Positions 51,165 to 61,748 of a DNA stretch of 64,000 nt are shown piece by piece. Location of the stretch: NCBI RefSeq assembly GCF_047511655.1, contig NC_133397.1:46762001-46826000 (forward strand). The letters are read 5' to 3'. A program made the translations under genes and the position numbers. The DNA comes from Castor canadensis. Taxonomy: Eukaryota; Chordata; Mammalia; Rodentia; Castoridae. Below the pieces are notes generated by a model that made no database searches, had not been told where the DNA came from, and saw only the letters and a list, made by a program, of their open reading frames with translations. How positions within the stretch are numbered: position 1 is the first letter of the stretch; every line of letters begins with the position of its first letter.

Positions 51165-51557
51165 TGTCTCTGTGACAAAATACCTGAGATAAACAAGAGA
51201 GAGGAGGGATTTATTTTGGCTCACGGTTCAGAGGGTTCGGTCCATGGTCTGTGGTTCCATTGCTGTGGTGAGGCAGACGTGACGGCAGAGGAAGCCTGGG
51301 GCAGCGAAGGCTGCTCAATTCGTGGCAGCCAGGAAGCAAAAAGAGCAAGAGAGGAAGAGGAAGGGTCCAGGGACAGATATATACATCCCTTAAGTAGCCC
51401 GTGCCTCCTGTAGGACAGTTCAGCTCTGAACGAACGGGTTAACCCATCGATGAAGTCAGCACCCTGCTGATCCAACCGTCTTTCAATACACGGCCACTGG
51501 AGACCCAGCCTCTGCACATGAGCCTTCCTGGGACATCTCAGGTCCGGACCACAGCAG
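51165..51557 (-). mobile_element. MaLR-like LTR, antisense, inside the L1
   Basis: Plus-strand order: 'ctgtgacaaaatacctgaga', 'ttattttggctcacggttca', 'gtggtgaggcagacgtgacg', 'ggttaacccatcgatgaagt', 'catgagccttcctgggacat', 'ctcaggtccggaccaca'. This is a MaLR-type LTR read backwards. No clear TSD. Confidence 0.78.
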
Positions 51558-51630
51558 CTTTTATCCGGCAAAGAATTGGCCTTTAGTACACGTAAAGAAC
51601 TATTGCGACTCAATAATAAAGACAACCTCA

Positions 51631-51846
51631 GCCAGGCGCCGGTGGCTCACATCTGTAATCCTAGCTGCTCAGGAGGTAGAGATCAGGAGGATCGCGGTTC
51701 AAAGCCAGCCCAGGCAAATAGTTTGAGAGATCCTATATTGAAAAAACCCATCATAAAAAAGGGCCGTGGAGAGGCTCAAGTGGTAGAGTGCCTGCCTAGC
51801 CTGCCTGAGGCTCTGAGTTTAAAGTCAGTACCACCAAAAAAAAAAG
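51631..51846 (+). repeat. Dimeric B1-like/ID SINE (type A)
   Basis: GGCGCCGGTGGCTCACATCT, linker 'aaaaaacccatcataaaa', ID half AGTGCCTGCCTAGCCTGCCT, A tail. Confidence 0.93.
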
Positions 51847-51871
51847 TGTTGTTATAGCAAGTATAAAAGTT

Positions 51872-52112
51872 ATTGTTATCAGTAGAGTGTACTGTGTGTC
51901 ACCGTGTGTGCCGCACTTACACACACTACAGAACAGAGTTCTGTTCATCACTCCATCATCACAAATGCCTGCGTGCACTACACCTGATGCCACAAAGTTA
52001 CAACAGCCACGATGTCATGAGGCAAGAGGAATTTTTGAGAGCCATTGTAATCTTATGACACCACCACAAAGGTCATATGCAGACCGCCTTTGACTGAAGT
52101 AAAAAAAAAGCT
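51872..52112. mobile_element. Tigger/MER44-like DNA transposon remnant
   Basis: 'gcacttacacacactacaga', 'gccattgtaatcttatgaca' and 'ggtcatatgcagaccgcctt' then 'tgactgaag' match the tail of a TcMar-Tigger family with a GCGTCGTTAACG-type end. I place it there from memory; the exact family is tentative. Confidence 0.5.
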
Positions 52113-52141
52113 GTGCACTGCCTCACTGAGACCATGGCTGT

Positions 52142-52180
52142 ATTGGTCAGGATTCTCTAGAGAAACAGAACCAATAGGGG

Positions 52181-52242
<62 letters not shown>

Positions 52243-52591
52243 AGAGAGAGATGTATTTTAATAAATTGGATCACATGATTATGGAGGTCGGCAAGTCCAA
52301 AATCTGGGCCAGCAGGCTGGACATTGGGATGAACAATGTTACTGAAGAAACCTGGAGGCAGTTGCTGCAGACCTCATTCTTGCTCAGAGACATTCAAGCT
52401 TTTATTCTATCCAGGCCTTCAACTGATTGGATAAGGCCCACCCACACTATGGAGGGCAATCTGGTTTACTTAAAATCCATTGATTTAATTAATACAATCC
52501 AAAATGGTCTCACAGAAACATCCGGAATAATGCTTGATCATGTGTCTAGATGCCGTGGCCCAGCTAAGTTGACACATAAAGCCAAACATTA
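52142..52591. repeat. Ancient mammal-wide repeat with internal (TG)n
   Basis: 'ggtcaggattctctagagaa', 'acagaaccaatagggggtgt', 'gattatggaggtcggcaagt', 'caggccttcaactgattgga', 'taaggcccacccacactatg' and 'agctaagttgacacataaag' are all in the order of one well-known old repeat. I do not commit to its class. It explains most of the 175-codon frame here. Confidence 0.7.
52181..52250. repeat. (TG)n(AG)n microsatellite
   Basis: TG run at 52188-52238 followed by AGAGAGAGAG. Gives the Cys/Val-rich stretch in overlapping frames. Confidence 0.97.
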
Positions 52592-52683
52592 CAGTATCTA
52601 TTCCTTCCAGTTTCTCATTGATCCTAGTGATTGGATAGCTTTAGGAGGTGACATTGTTTTATACACAAACACATCTATATTTA

Positions 52684-52985
52684 TTTGTCAGTACTTGGGT
52701 TTGAACTCAGGACTTTGACTTTGCTAGAATGGTGCTCTACTCCTTGCACCCCTCCAGCCTCTTTTGCTCTAGTTATTTTTGAGTTACAGTATTTACTTTT
52801 TGCCCATGCTGGTCTGGACTGCTTCCCACTGTAGCTGGGATGACAGGCGCTCACCATCATGCTTAGGTATTGGTTGAGATTGGGTCCCAAGAACTTTTTA
52901 TGTCAGGGATGGCCTCAAACCAGCCCTGGTCTCCGTCTCCCAAGTAGCTAAGATTACAGGTGTGAGCAACCACACCTGGCTCAGG
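52684..52985 (-). repeat. Three-part SINE: ID half, B1-like half, second B1-like unit
   Basis: Antisense order on plus: ID half (52690-52762), type-B-like linker TTTTGCTCTAGTTATTTTTG, B1-like half ending GCTGGGATGACAGGCGCTCA (to about 52868), then a second B1-like unit TTGGTTGAGATTGGGTCCCA ... GATTACAGGTGTGAGCAACC. Either a trimer or a dimer inserted at the end of a B1. Confidence 0.75.
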
Positions 52986-52989
52986 TGAC

Positions 52990-54365
52990 ATTGCTAATTT
53001 GCATAAAAAGCAGCCTGAAAAACGTTACTACTCACAATGAAAATTCAATGGGCAAGTGTGTGCCTGCCAAGCTAATTTGGCTATTAATAGAGTTAGTAAT
53101 GGGGGTGATAGAGATAATTCCTAATAATTAAGTGACGTAATATCTACCTCTAGAGAGTTTTCCTTTTCATAGACTTTTTATGTAACTGAAGGTTTTAAAA
53201 TATGTTAGTCATGTTGACATTTCTACTTTTTATTACAAGTTGTGAGTTCTATGTAGCAGATACTGTGAATTTTGCATTTTAAAAAGTGTTTTGATTTTAG
53301 ATTTAATATTTCTTTTATGCATTTACTATGGCCAAAAGTGAAAATGTTCCCATCTGGATAATCAGATGTTTGAACACAAGTTAAACTCTTTTTCTTTGCA
53401 CAAAGGCTGCTTCATTATTTATGTGTAAAATATTAAATTTGGTCCAGAACTTACATAAATAAAAGGAAAGCATTCTGGATGAAGAGATATCACGCTGATA
53501 ACAAAGGGGACAGGAGAAGGGACTGGGATTGAGAATGATGGAGGACTCTAAACTCATCCACAGGACCTTTAAAATGTATGTAGAGAGTATATGCTTGTGT
53601 TATTAGCAGTTATATGTAATAGATCTGGCGTGGTTTCCTTGTTTTGCAGTTTGCAGAATGGTGGCTTACAGAGTTTGAGAGACTCATGGCAGTCACACTG
53701 TGGTTAGTGTTAAGACTAGTCCTGGCACTCTAACTAATCCACCCAGGCAGTAAGTACTGAAAATATTTTTTTAAAGGCTTTTGGGAGGCATACATTGAAT
53801 ACAGAAAATATTAATTAGCATGGAAGCTTAGTGAATTTTATATAGAAATTAATTTGGACGACTTAAGTTTAATTTTTTAGACCCAACGAGTCAAAAAAAG
53901 GCCAGAGTACATTGGAGAAGGGACTTGGAATTGTTGGGCCTGGAGATGGGCCAGGAAGGGAGAGAGAGAGGACACAACTGCCATTTGGCTAGGTCTGCAG
54001 TGGAGGTGATGGACTATTATTATCCCTTCTGAGTGGTCAGATACGTTGCACATACTGTGATAGTGGCACCTAACAGTCGCCTGGACTGAGTCCTCAAGTT
54101 GTGCTAGTGATTTTACCTCTGTGAGCATAAAGAATGAACTATCTCTATAAACCATTTCTACTTAATTCCAAACCTGAACCTGGTTTTCAAGGTCTTCTAG
54201 ATAGCTGGAAATAAAAACAGTATTTAATTTTATTAAACATACACGCATATAACTCAGGTTTTCGACAAAAACTTTTTTTTCCAAAAACTTTGTTTGTCTT
54301 TGTAAACAAAGCTAATACAACCTAGGCTCACTTTGGGTTTCTTTGTAATGCATTTATGTCATCTA
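52990..54365. other. Repeat-poor unassigned stretch
   Basis: About 1.4 kb of AT-rich sequence with no SINE, LTR or L1 that I can name. The 92-codon minus-strand frame (53877-54155) has no motif. Confidence 0.5.
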
Positions 54366-54367
54366 TT

Positions 54368-54470
54368 TGGGGGCTGGAGGTGTAGCAGCAATAGAACCCA
54401 TGCCTAGCGTATGGGTTTTGCCTAACCCTAGGTTTTGACCCCTGACATGTTATATATATCTCCAAATTTA
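54368..54470 (+). repeat. ID-like SINE monomer, strongly degraded
   Basis: GGGGGCTGGAGGTGTAGCAG and TAGGTTTTGACCCCTGACAT keep the two box regions only. Confidence 0.55.
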
Positions 54471-56268
54471 AAACAATACTTTTGTTGTTTTATTATCTGT
54501 CTGACACATCTATGGTATTTTCTTCTATTTTTTAGAACATAGTTTCTTTGCTATCTTCTTTATAAGACAATGGTTTTGTATTGGCATTACTGAGATTTTT
54601 GTAATCTTAGAAAGAATACAGTGTTTCCTCTTCCATGGTTAATCCAAATTTGTTTTGACTTTATAGCTTTAAAAAGTTCCTTTCAGTTTTAAAGCATTTT
54701 TGCATAATGTCAAATTATACAGGTTTGTCAAATGTGAGAAAACATTTATTGCATTTCATATGTAGTTTATATAATTTTATAACATTTCATATTTTCTTGA
54801 GCAATGTAATCTTAAACACTTGGAGTCAATCACACATAGTTAGAAGTTGTTCTCAATGTCCTCTTATAGTGGTAGGTTATTTTTATTGATATCAGTGTTT
54901 TGGGGGTCACATACGTGTGACTTCTCTCAGTTCTAATTGTAGTATTCCTCTAAATTTTGTGCCCTATAAGTATTAGAATTCTAATAAATTCTATCTGAGA
55001 TAATCCCCATCAAAAAAGGGAAAGAGTATTAGGTATTTATAATGGTAAGTGAAGCAGTATTGAGTATATACCTGACAGGAGAGAATTTCCATTTTGACCA
55101 GGTATCTGCTTATGCTTTTACACATCTCATGATCATATCAGACACATGGTTTCCTTGTTCTGAGTCAGCTCAGCTGATTTCACTCACCCATTTGTGGTCA
55201 AGTGGTGGACTTACTGCCACTGTCATGACTAAGGGTTGACTGTTTACAAACTGAGGCAACAGGGATGACTGGCCATGTGTCTTTCATCTTCCAGAAGCTC
55301 ACGTGGCCTTCTTCACAGGACAGTTATAGTCCCGAGGCTAATTCACAGGTACTTTCAAAGTTTCTGCTTGCTTCCTCTATGGGACCACAGAGCCTTACAA
55401 ACCCCTCAAACTGCTCTGCCCCAGCCTGAAGTTTCTCTCCCTGAACCCTAACTGTGATCCAGCAGGTCTATCCCCATAAAAAGGATTTCTAATGATAAGA
55501 TGAATTTTAAAATAGAAATCAGTTCTCATTATTCCCATGTAACGTCAGAATAATGTAATTTGTACACATATATAATCCTTTTATAGAGAAAGGGTTTTTA
55601 AAATTAAAGCAGATTTAAGCTTAATGCTCTGCATTACCATGGCCTTTCACAACTTTAAACTTGCTTCATATAGCTTGCAACCTCAATCTACACCAAATTT
55701 TCTAGTTCTCACAAACTTGTAGTAATTGTATTATGGGTTGACATTCATGGTCTTGTAGGTAAAACCCAACTTCACAGATAGGACTGATAAGCAATCATCT
55801 TCTCAGGGAAATTACAGAGAGAACTAGAGACTGGATGCTGTGTTGTCATGGCAACAGCTGCCCAAGTCTTCCCAGCAACAGAATCTATTATTGAAGCTAA
55901 CACAATGCTAGTCTGCAGCCACAGGCAGGGGTCAGCTTGAGCATGATGTCTCTCTTAAGGGCTGATCAATAAGTATTAGAGACAGCAGCCATAGTAAACC
56001 CTGTGAAGCTGACATGTTATCTGCACTTCCTGTTCTGCTTGGAGCTCTGAAGGTAGCACTCCTGTCTTTCTTTGTTTAATTACATTTTATCTTTGAGCTA
56101 TAAAGATTTTAATTTCCTTAGCTGACCCAGAAGAGTCCACTGGGCTAAGTCCCAGTGGATTACTATTTTCAAGAGAAATCAAAGTCTCAGGTTAACAGAG
56201 AACAGTCATTGTTGGAGTGGTCAGCAGTACACAGAGTGACAGGAAAGAATAGTGAATCTAGCAGAGGC
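54471..56268. other. Repeat-poor unassigned stretch
   Basis: About 1.8 kb without any repeat that I can name. Frames are short. Together with 52990-54365 this is the least repeat-invaded part of the window. Confidence 0.5.
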
Positions 56269-56274
56269 CAAACC

Positions 56275-56714
56275 TGTTGGGAGCCGACAGGTATATAGAA
56301 TAAGCTGTGTGTTTGAGTTTGGCACTGCCCCAAACTGCAGAAGGAATCAGGCATAGTTATGCCCAGTAAATTGCATGCTTGGATTGGCACAGCTTTAGCT
56401 GCAGAAATGGGCAAGATGCAGTACAGCTGTTTTTCCTAAGATGTTTATGGTCACAGCGAAGCTGTCATAGGTTTCTCCTATTCCCAAAGATTACAATGTC
56501 ATGCCCCCTCCCTGAGAATCGCCTCTCCAACTCATGTTGCTACCGTATATAATAAACTCACTGAAGGTGGAGGTGGCTGGTGAGTCTCCATCAGAGCACC
56601 CAGCCTACCTGGCCCCAGCTGTATGCATGTTTTGTCTTCCGCCTATTGTCTTTTTCCGGCATCTCCCATCACCCCCAGTCAGGTTTGTAGGACAAGCTCT
56701 TCCAGGCCATGAGA
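56275..56714 (+). mobile_element. ERVK/IAP-like solitary LTR, probable 6-bp TSD
   Basis: It starts TGTTGGGAGCCGACAGG, the hallmark start of IAP-type betaretroviral LTRs. It has TACCGTATATAATAAACTCA (TATA and poly(A) signal fused) at about 56542. CAAACC occurs just before it (56269-56274) and at 56715-56720. With that TSD the LTR ends in GA, not CA; the alternative end is ACA at 56716. About 440 bp. Confidence 0.7.
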
Positions 56715-56720
56715 CAAACC

Positions 56721-58201
56721 CACAGCATGGAGAAAAATTTTCTACACAAACACGTGAGGAGAGACTGGCTTGCCATTAAGAAGCTGAAATGAGGCTCCAA
56801 AGTCTTGCCGATAACTGTAGCCTTGTCCTCACAAAGGTACAATCTGGACAAATGCAGTATCACACACTCCTAGGTCCTGCAGTGTAAATATACTTAAAAC
56901 AAAAGTCAAATTCCACATTCTAGGTTGAAGGTAGACCTGATGAATAAGGTTCCCCTAAACCCCAAATACAAGATCAACCTACTTTAGACTCTGGGGAATG
57001 TATCCTTATAGGACCATCTTCCTAAGGACTAAATATAAATCTTGGTATTCCGTTTATGTTTTAGAAAGAGCACAGTTTGATTTTCCTCTTATGGGTTTGG
57101 CTGAAAGTAGAAGTAACAGTCACAGTCATCGAGGCAAGAAGTTTGATTACTGTCAACCATTGAACAGTATTACTTATCAGGAAGGAAACACTGCAAGTCA
57201 GCTGAGAAGAGCCCTGCTTACAGGGGCTTCTCACTCTGTCGGTAACTTGTCTTGCACTGCCCTCTTCCTGCCATCCATGTCCAGCCAGAGCAAGAAAGGA
57301 CCATGATGATGGTGTTAAATTTATGGGAGTTTTCTTAGATGTGATAATGCACTCAGATATTTCTTGAGAGAGCTAGAGATACCCTGGAATAATGTCATTA
57401 AGAAAGTTCATATGCTCATTGACAAATGAGCTCCTTGCAGCAGAGGACTGATTCTCACACAGTTCTACTTCCCAGATTTTAGCTTAGTAACTAGCATACA
57501 GAGCTGATAAATGACTCAAAATTGTTAACAGACCTTGAATAGCAGTTAACTAGTTAAGTCAATGTGTTGATTTATTAGCAATGTATTTGGATTTAATATT
57601 AATCTCCTTGTGATTGAGTTTATTACTATTTTCCAACATAAGAATTTTGTCTTATGTAGTATTCCTTTAAAATGTTTAGCACATCCTTGTATCATGCCCA
57701 ACAGCCTTGAAGAGACTCCATGATGAGAAATCCTCTTCTTGGCCTTCAAGCCTATTCACACACTGTGCGTCCCTGCCTTGTCCCTCCTTTCTCTCCTGCT
57801 GTTCTTCTCCATAAACCTCCTTTAAGGCGAAATGAATTACTTAGCGTCCCCTAAACACTCAGTGTTTGTCCCTTGGTTCCTTCGCTGAGTCAGTTTTCTC
57901 CTGCCTGTGGTCCTCCTCCTCTACCTTTTACCCCCTCTGCCTTTGCATCTCTGGGATTCCTCACCACCAGGCCTCACGTCTTCTACACTGTTGTCCTGGC
58001 ACGGGGACATTTCCTTCTCACTCTCATGAGCACTCACACAGATGTTGAAGTTTTCCCTATACTCGCACTGTTTTACCGTCTGCACTTTGGTGTTTAAGGG
58101 CAGGAATTCTGTTTTAGACACCTTAGCTTCCCTCACATTGCCTTGGACATGATAAGCACTGACATAATTGTTGATTGATCTAAAATAGATTTTTCTATTT
58201 T
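56721..58201. other. No recognised feature
   Basis: Unassigned. Short stretches near 57415-57530 and 58085-58185 recall L2/MIR 3' text ('gagctccttgcagcagagga', 'aagggcaggaattctgtttt') but are too weak to call. Confidence 0.45.
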
Positions 58202-58217
58202 AAAGTAGTCTTTCTCA

Positions 58218-58253
58218 GGACTGGAAGCATGGCTCAAGGGTAGAGCATCTGCC
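58218..58253 (+). repeat. Tailless 5' half of an ID RNA with 16-17-bp TSD
   Basis: GGACTGGAAGCATGGCTCAA and GGGTAGAGCATCTGCC are the first 36 nt of the local ID consensus and nothing more. There is no A tail. TAAAGTAGTCTTTCTCA lies directly before (58201-58217) and after it (58254-58270). The insert ends at the start of the tRNA-like anticodon loop. The left junction TTTT|AAAG fits an L1 endonuclease site. The first T of the TSD could belong to the insert. Confidence 0.88.
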
Positions 58254-58270
58254 TAAAGTAGTCTTTCTCA

Positions 58271-58660
58271 AAAGGCTGCACCCACAAGGGTCTGCCAGGA
58301 ATGACTGAAAATCATTATGTGCTCTAATTAAAGATTTCGATGCAAAGCAAAGGAGTATTTATCAAATGAGAAAAGAGCTCTAGATGCTGCTTTTGTACAT
58401 TTGTAATGTAACTATGATGGAAGATGGGGAGAGGATTGTGCATTGATGAAGAACACAGGAACACAGGAAAAATGCTAAAGCCTCATCTTCTATAGTGACA
58501 GGAAGTCAATACTTTCTAAAATGGAAAAAATTAATTGCAGCATAAACATATTATATTTAGACCCATGAAGACAAATAAAGTATCTTTAAAAAAAAGTTTT
58601 AAATGGCTTCTGTAGGTCATTATCTCTTTTCTCTTTGAGCCTCTTTTATAGCTAATGCCA
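58271..58660. other. No recognised feature
   Basis: Unassigned sequence. Confidence 0.5.
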
Positions 58661-58737
58661 CTCTTTTTATTTTATTTTTGCAGTACCCAAAGCCTTGTGT
58701 ATACTGGGCAAATGCTTTACCACTGGATCCACCCCCA
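58661..58737 (-). repeat. ID-like SINE monomer, degraded
   Basis: TTTTATTTTTGCAGTACCCA, AAGCCTTGTGTATACTGGGC, TTTACCACTGGATCCACCCC. Confidence 0.8.
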
Positions 58738-58751
58738 TTTTACTCACTTGA

Positions 58752-58970
58752 TTTTATTTCATTTTTTAGGCAGTACTGGGGTTTGAACTCAGGGATAGGC
58801 AGTTGCTCGACCACTTGAGCCACTCTGCCAGTCTTGTTTTGCATTGGGTTTTTTTGAGAGAGGGTCTCACAAACTACTTGCCTGGGCTGGCTTTGAACTG
58901 TGTTCCTCCTGATCTTTGCCTCCTGAGCAGCTAGGATTACATGTGTGAGCCACCAGTGCCAAGCATTGTC
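58752..58970 (-). repeat. Dimeric B1-like/ID SINE (type A)
   Basis: Antisense: GGCAGTACTGGGGTTTGAAC, linker TTGCATTGGGTTTTTTTGAG, B1-like half ending CACCAGTGCCAAGC. The ID half has lost about 20 bp. Confidence 0.93.
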
Positions 58971-59079
58971 TTGATTTTAAATGTCACTAGATATGTCAAT
59001 GTCCAATTCTAGATCTCTTACTCTCTATTTTTGTACCTCATTGCCATGAGTGAGAAGTATATGGGTAAGACTAGAAAAA

Positions 59080-59345
59080 GGAGGTGTTTGTACTAGTCCA
59101 TGTGAAAAAGGATGAGACTTGAACAAGGATAGCAACTGTGGAACAGGACAACGAGGATAAATTCAAAAGTTACTTAGGAGGTAGGATGTATAGAACTTGG
59201 TAGCTACATCACGTGAGGGGGTTGTAGGACCCAAAGATGAACCAGGTTTCCCAACACAGTTGATAGATGAAGGAAGAAGAGTAGGTTTACGGGTGAAGGG
59301 TCAGTTTAGTTTTGAAGATGTTGAACTTGCAGTGTTGAGAGATGA
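59080..59345. repeat. Ancient repeat-like segment, family unassigned
   Basis: 'gacttgaacaaggatagcaa', 'acttaggaggtaggatgtat', 'agaacttggtagctaca' and 'tttgaagatgttgaacttgc' fit one old mammalian repeat seen in many genomes. Name not certain. Confidence 0.4.
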
Positions 59346-61159
59346 TGGAATGCAGACACTTGTAAATACATAAGATATGCAAGGAGGAATAGGGAGAGGT
59401 ACCACATCCCGATAGGAGTAATAGATCCTGGCCGTCAGGGGAGGATGGGATTTCTGCTTCACAGTGGGGCAGAGAACAGTATGTCTGATGTCCAGTGGAT
59501 CCATAACAGCATCTCTTCTTTCTTCCCTCCCTGTCCAGACTCAGTGGCCAAGGGAGCCACCCTAAGACACCAAGTCATTAGACATTAGGACTCTCAAAGA
59601 AGTTTAGACCTCCTCCCTTTTTCAGGAGGAAGTCAGCAGATAACAGCTACCACTGACAAGATCAGTATTATAAATGTGTTACACAGACAACCATCAGAAG
59701 AACCAAAAACAGATACGTATTGAAAACATGCTTTTGCACAGGAGATTTGCTTTTCTGAGCTAGCTAATTTAATACCATGTGTAAATAGCACTGACTAAAA
59801 TCTAACTTTATCATAAAAAAGACTCAGATATAACTAACTATGGAGAGGTAGCAGAGTGACTTAGAGGAGTGATAATGCTTTTTATTTATTTTTTATTGCT
59901 ATTTTACTTTTAAATGTTTTAATTTATTTTTGCAGTCCATTTTTGGGGTATACACATGAGATTCTGTTCTGAGTAGAAAAAGAATTTGGAGTAGAGGACA
60001 AAAGGTATGCCCTTTAACAGTCTCAGTCACAGGCATAGCTGGTTGTCTCAGTCCTTATTTTGCGGGGAGTTCCAGAAAAGTTCTCATTCTTGTCATCACT
60101 TGAGAGGAGCAATCTGGTCAGGATAAGCAAGTCATTATTGCCTGACAGGTGGTCTTGTCCTGAGGAGGCTCTAACATTCTTTCCTTGGGGGAAGTTTCTC
60201 CATCTCTCCTTGTAAACATGTTATTCAGTCTTGTCCTTCCTGGATTCCAATGTGGCTGCAAGGTGAATGGCTCAGAGCAAAGACAGATAGAAAAATGGAG
60301 GCCAGGATGCCAAGCTTTCCTCTTGCTTTTAGCTCATTTCTGGGCCCAAGAAAGGAGTCAGTGTTTTTTTCTTTGTTTTTTAGCATAAGTAGCTTTTGAG
60401 TACCTGTTACAGAATAATATTAGAGAATGTGCTGTCCCTCATTCTTCTTCTATTGCAGACTGGCACTTTTCCTAAAGAGGGGACACAGAGTTGCACACAG
60501 CTCTAGGCCTACATCTTCTTAGCCAAGGAGGTCTTGAGGTGAGAGAAATCTTTGTTCTTTGATTTAATCCTACATTGATCAGAGCTCACTTGAATGCCGT
60601 GACAGAAGCCCAACAAGTTAGTCCAAGCAAAAAAGTGTAACTGACAAGTTTACCAGAGGGTCTTTTCAAGAGCAGCTAGATCCAGGGGCACAACCAGTCA
60701 CATCAGAAGTTGCTTTTCATCTTTTGATCTTCCCACCTGGTCTCCTCTAGACTGGCTTCACTCTCAGGCAGCAAATGGTTCCTGGCAGCACCAGGCTTCA
60801 ATGACTCAGCAGTCTCATTTCTGACGGTTCCAGCAAAGGTTCTGAGGAAGACTTTTGTTGGCCAATCTTCCATATCTGGAGTCAATCGTTGCTCAAGAGG
60901 AATGCAATAATCTCATTAGTTGTGATTAGGTCTATGTCACCCCTGCACAGAGGTGAAGGAAGCGATTAGCCACACCTAAATCACAGGACTCACAGGAGAG
61001 GAAGAGAGTGTGTAACAGATGAAAAAGGAGAGTGGATGCGTTGGAGTAGACAGACACCAGACATGGGGAAAGAGGACAGGTCCCACTCCAATCTGACACA
61101 TTCCAAAGATAACAAACACCCTGGGCTCAGGATTATCCCCTACAGGGGTACAACTTCAT
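59346..61159. other. No recognised feature
   Basis: About 1.8 kb of unassigned sequence with frames under 70 codons. Confidence 0.45.
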
Positions 61160-61345
61160 TTCAAAGCGCGCACACACACACACACACACACTTAGCGTAA
61201 AAGTCACAGGTGACCGCCGTAGGACTCTCCATGGGTGGCACCAAGCCATAAAGGGCAAAAAGGCTCCAGTGCGTATGCTCTGACCTCACTTTCGTTACTG
61301 CGCAGGCGCCAGCGCGTGCACCTGTCTGGCGGGTTTGGCAGAGTA
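61160..61345. promoter_or_regulatory. Isolated CpG-rich patch with NRF1-like motif
   Basis: CpG is rare elsewhere in the window but frequent here: AAGCGCGCAC, GACCGCCGTAGG, TTTCGTTACTGCGCAGGCGC, CCAGCGCGTGCACC, TGGCGGG. TGCGCAGGCGCC (about 61299-61310) resembles an NRF1 site. Too short for a CpG island. It is followed by an LTR-like 3' part, so it may be the U3 of an LTR. Confidence 0.45.
61170..61191. repeat. (CA)n microsatellite
   Basis: Eleven CA units directly after AAGCGCG. Confidence 0.95.
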
Positions 61346-61570
61346 AGGAAAGAGCCAAAAGTTTGCTCCAAATTTCCCCTCTCTATTGCCTAAAAAAGGC
61401 TCTGGGCAGCATAACTTTTCTTTCTCTCCCAAATGCCAGCCTCACACCCCTTCACGTGTCACTTCTAATAAAAGCTTTTTTTACTTAAAAATTCTCTCTT
61501 CTGGGCTTTTCTTTGCTTGCTCATTTCACTTTTTTCCCACCACGAGGACAATGTTCTAATTTTAGATATT
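61346..61570 (+). mobile_element. Possible LTR 3' part (R-U5-like)
   Basis: TTCTAATAAAAGCTTTTTTA at about 61465 is a poly(A) signal in an LTR-like setting, with pyrimidine-rich GGGCTTTTCTTTGCTTGCTC after it and a weak TATA-like TGCCTAAAAAAGG at 61388. Borders and family are not determined. Confidence 0.4.
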
Positions 61571-61662
61571 GTACCCAAAGAACCAAAGCCCTTAAGTGTC
61601 ATTGCACCCACCGACCACTACCAACAAGTAACATATTCTGTGCCATCAAAAAGAATAGGCAG

Positions 61663-61748
61663 CCATGGATAAGAGGTGTGGTTTAGGTGGTTGGGTGTCT
61701 GCTTTGCAAGCCTGAAGCCAGTCCCCTTCTCTACCCCTTCAAAAAAAG
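61663..61748 (+). repeat. ID-like SINE monomer, degraded
   Basis: AGAGGTGTGGTTTAGGTGGT, TGTCTGCTTTGCAAGCCTGA, then CCCCTTCAAAAAAAGG. The B-box is lost. Confidence 0.65.

Larger units (their letters stand above)
49390..51625 (+). mobile_element. Ancient L1 ORF2 remnant, split by later insertions
   Basis: The pieces are in L1 ORF2 order: 49420-49810 ('ccttaagataaggaataaga'-like reverse-transcriptase text; a Leu-Phe-Thr-Asn-Gly relic near 49640 at the catalytic-loop position), 50040-50280, 50430-50932 ('atggatcaaagacctatcta'), 51140-51164 and about 51560-51625 ('aaagaactattgcgactcaa'). All frames are broken; it cannot be active. Confidence 0.85.

Noticed and set aside
51221-51625. 134-codon minus-strand frame
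   Set aside because: It lies in the MaLR-like LTR and an L1 remnant and has no recognisable domain.
52191-52718. Longest open frame (175 codons, plus strand)
   Set aside because: It begins in the TG microsatellite and runs through an ancient repeat into a SINE. Composition and context show a chance frame.
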